From the NCBI GenBank assembly GCA_030430725.1, contig JAUIKP010000239.1:1-5746 (forward strand): a stretch of 5,746 nt of DNA, in the 5' to 3' direction. Below, piece after piece: positions 4,108 to 5,746 of the stretch. A program made the position numbers and the translations under genes. This stretch comes from Nitrospiria bacterium. GTDB taxonomy: Bacteria; Nitrospirota; Nitrospiria; Nitrospirales; UBA8639. Below the pieces are notes generated by a model. The model was not told the DNA's origin. It made no database searches and saw nothing but the letters and a program-made list of their open reading frames with translations. Every line of letters starts with the position of its first letter. The stretch's first letter is position 1.

Positions 4108-5746
4108 ATGATTCCTATACCATTGGCACCCTTCTGCTGGACCGTTTGTACAAGCTGGGGCTACACCATATTTTTGGTATTCCCGGCGATTATGTGCTGA
4201 CGCTCTTTAAGCTCATTGAAGAATCACCTATCCGGCACATCGGAACCACCCGGGAAGATTGCGCGGGCTTTGCGGCGGATGCCTATGCGCGCATACATGG
4301 GATTGGCGGCGCATGTGTGACCTATTGCGTGGGTGGTTTGAATATGGTCAATGCCGTGGCCTGTGCGTATGCCGAGCGGTCGCCGGTGGTGTTGATCTCC
4401 GGCTCACCCGGGCTGAAGGAACGAGTCAATAATCCCTTCTTGCATCACATGGTCCGTGATTTCTCGACCCAACGTGATGTCTTTGAAAAGATTACGGTGG
4501 CCTCTGTCGTGTTGGATGACCCTCATACTGCCGAACGGGAGATTGACCGGGCCTTGAAGGCGTTGATGCAATTCAAGCGGCCCATCTATTTGGAGATTCC
4601 ACGAGACCTCGTGATGACTCCCGTGCAGGTGGCTTCAATAACACCACCGACAGTCACGGCCTGCCAGAGTGATTCGGCGGCACTCAAAGAAGCCGTTGCC
4701 GAAGTTCGCGGCATTTTGTCCGGTTCCGAACGTCCGGTTATTCTGGCCGGCGCCGAAATCCATCGATTCGGCCTGCAGGACCAACTGACCGAACTGGTCG
4801 AACATATGAATGTGCCTATCGCCACCACCTTGCTGGGGAAGTCCGTCCTTCGCGAAGACCATCCATTAAATATCGGGGTGTATGGCGGACTGGTGGGGCG
4901 GGAAGAAATTCTGGAGTTCGTGGAAAATGCCGACTGTCTGCTGACCCTAGGAACATTGCTTACTGATGTTGAAGACGTCAAAGCGCATGCCACGCTCCTG
5001 GCGGCAGGCCGGACCGTTCATGCGACGGCGGACTCCATTGCTATCAAGCATCATAAATATGAAGACGTCCGTTTTGAAGATTTTATCCGAGCCCTGGTGG
5101 CGTCCCCCTTGCCGGCATTTCCGTCACGAGCGCTCCCGCCACGCGATAGCGTCCGTTTTGATCCACCCGGTCCGGAAGCGGCAGTGACCCTTCGCAATGT
5201 GTTCGGATATTTGGATGGTTTGCTCAACGAGAAGACGGTGGTGATTGCCGATGTCGGGGAGTCGCTGTTTGCCGCTGCGGATCTGCGTGTACGAAAAAAT
5301 GCGGAGTTCCTGTCTCCGGCCTATTACACCTCCATGGGATTTAGTGTCCCGGCCGCTCTCGGTGCTGGGTTTGCTGATCCCGGCCTGAGGCCACTTGTGT
5401 TAGTCGGTGACGGCGCATTCCAAATGACCGGCACTGAGTTGTCCACCTGCATTCGCAATGGGCAGGCCCCCATTGTGGTGGTGCTGAATAACCGCGGCTA
5501 TGGGACGGAACGGGAAATTCTGGAAGGTCCGTTCAATGACATCCATGAATGGCAGTACGAGAAGATTGGTGATGTGTTGGGTGGAGGCGTGGGGCATCGA
5601 GTGGGCACGTTTGGGGACTTAGTCCAAGCTTTGAGTAGTGCCGTTGATGATCATAAGCAGGTTCATGTGCTGAATGTGCTGCTTGATCCTCGTGACCGAT
5701 CCACCGCCATGAAGCGTGTTGCCCAGCGATTGTCCAAACGGATGGC
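4104..5746 (+). CDS. ThDP-dependent 2-keto acid decarboxylase (indolepyruvate/phenylpyruvate decarboxylase-like), 3' end cut off
   Basis: A cytoplasmic enzyme that non-oxidatively decarboxylates a 2-keto acid to an aldehyde and CO2 using thiamine diphosphate and Mg2+. The 547 visible codons are nearly the full usual length (about 540-560). PYR domain at about 1-170: FGIPGDY with D29, cofactor-activating E51 in TTREDCAGFAADAYAR, and the HH dyad H114-H115. Middle domain at about 194-310, with GKSVLREDHPLNIGVYGG. PP domain at about 350-547: ADVGES (382-387), YYTSMGF, GDG 435-437 and NN 462-463 closing the Mg-ThDP motif, and E469 where yeast PDC has its catalytic Glu477. TTG is chosen as start because no usable ATG exists and MNDSYTIGTLLLDRLYKLG aligns with family N-termini; starting at M81 would lose D29 and E51. 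YYTSMGF, ADVGESLF and the GDGAFQMTGTEL stretch recall Azospirillum phenylpyruvate decarboxylase more than yeast pyruvate decarboxylase. The substrate (indolepyruvate, phenylpyruvate, pyruvate or branched keto acid) cannot be decided from sequence. Acetolactate synthase and benzoylformate decarboxylase are less likely given the HH dyad. Confidence 0.93.
   Translation, partial: MNDSYTIGTLLLDRLYKLGLHHIFGIPGDYVLTLFKLIEESPIRHIGTTREDCAGFAADAYARIHGIGGACVTYCVGGLNMVNAVACAYAERSPVVLISGSPGLKERVNNPFLHHMVRDFSTQRDVFEKITVASVVLDDPHTAEREIDRALKALMQFKRPIYLEIPRDLVMTPVQVASITPPTVTACQSDSAALKEAVAEVRGILSGSERPVILAGAEIHRFGLQDQLTELVEHMNVPIATTLLGKSVLREDHPLNIGVYGGLVGREEILEFVENADCLLTLGTLLTDVEDVKAHATLLAAGRTVHATADSIAIKHHKYEDVRFEDFIRALVASPLPAFPSRALPPRDSVRFDPPGPEAAVTLRNVFGYLDGLLNEKTVVIADVGESLFAAADLRVRKNAEFLSPAYYTSMGFSVPAALGAGFADPGLRPLVLVGDGAFQMTGTELSTCIRNGQAPIVVVLNNRGYGTEREILEGPFNDIHEWQYEKIGDVLGGGVGHRVGTFGDLVQALSSAVDDHKQVHVLNVLLDPRDRSTAMKRVAQRLSKRM

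Noticed and set aside
4122..4137. TGGCAC...TGCT resembling a sigma54 promoter
   Set aside because: It lies inside the decarboxylase coding region and the GG-GC spacing is one base short of the required distance.
4586..4993. Minus-strand open frames opposite the decarboxylase
   Set aside because: They are shadows of a well-supported enzyme gene in which every catalytic motif is intact.

Overview
This is a bacterial chromosomal fragment of moderate GC with AT-richer intergenic DNA. It holds one complete gene, two partial genes at the edges and a gene-poor stretch of about 825 bases. Strong AAGGAG ribosome binding sites, a Sec signal peptide with a typical AxA-like site, and a repeat-rich secreted protein point to a Gram-negative environmental bacterium. 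Codon use and the protein types would fit a Nitrospira-like or related lineage, but nothing here proves it; that is a guess from style, not from a marker gene.

Layout, left to right. Bases 1-49 (minus strand) are the first 16 codons of an unidentified gene with a very good ribosome binding site. Bases 50-290 hold its possible promoter and, at 128-158, a strong intrinsic terminator serving the large gene to its right. Bases 291-3278 (minus strand) encode a 995-residue secreted protein: signal peptide, seven PD40/TolB-like beta-propeller repeats, six FG-GAP/VCBS-like repeats of exactly 49 residues with calcium-loop motifs, one He_PIG Ig-like domain, a proline-rich linker and an unassigned C-terminal domain. 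Bases 3279-4103 are intergenic. On the minus strand they hold a second convincing terminator (3365-3405) with no protein gene feeding it, preceded by a GC-rich foldable element (3422-3474). They also hold a REP-like palindrome (3889-3925) and AT-rich promoter-like DNA. Bases 4104-5746 (plus strand) encode a ThDP-dependent 2-keto acid decarboxylase of the pyruvate/indolepyruvate/phenylpyruvate decarboxylase family, starting at TTG and cut by the window edge within the last few codons of its expected length.

The two main genes are divergent and have no evident functional link: one product is exported and probably structural, adhesive or binding, while the other is a cytoplasmic enzyme converting a 2-keto acid to an aldehyde and CO2. 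The most interesting signal is the orphan terminator plus structured element on the minus strand, which suggests an unannotated small RNA or a terminating leader upstream of the secreted protein gene. I found no CRISPR array, tRNA, rRNA, transposase or defence system.
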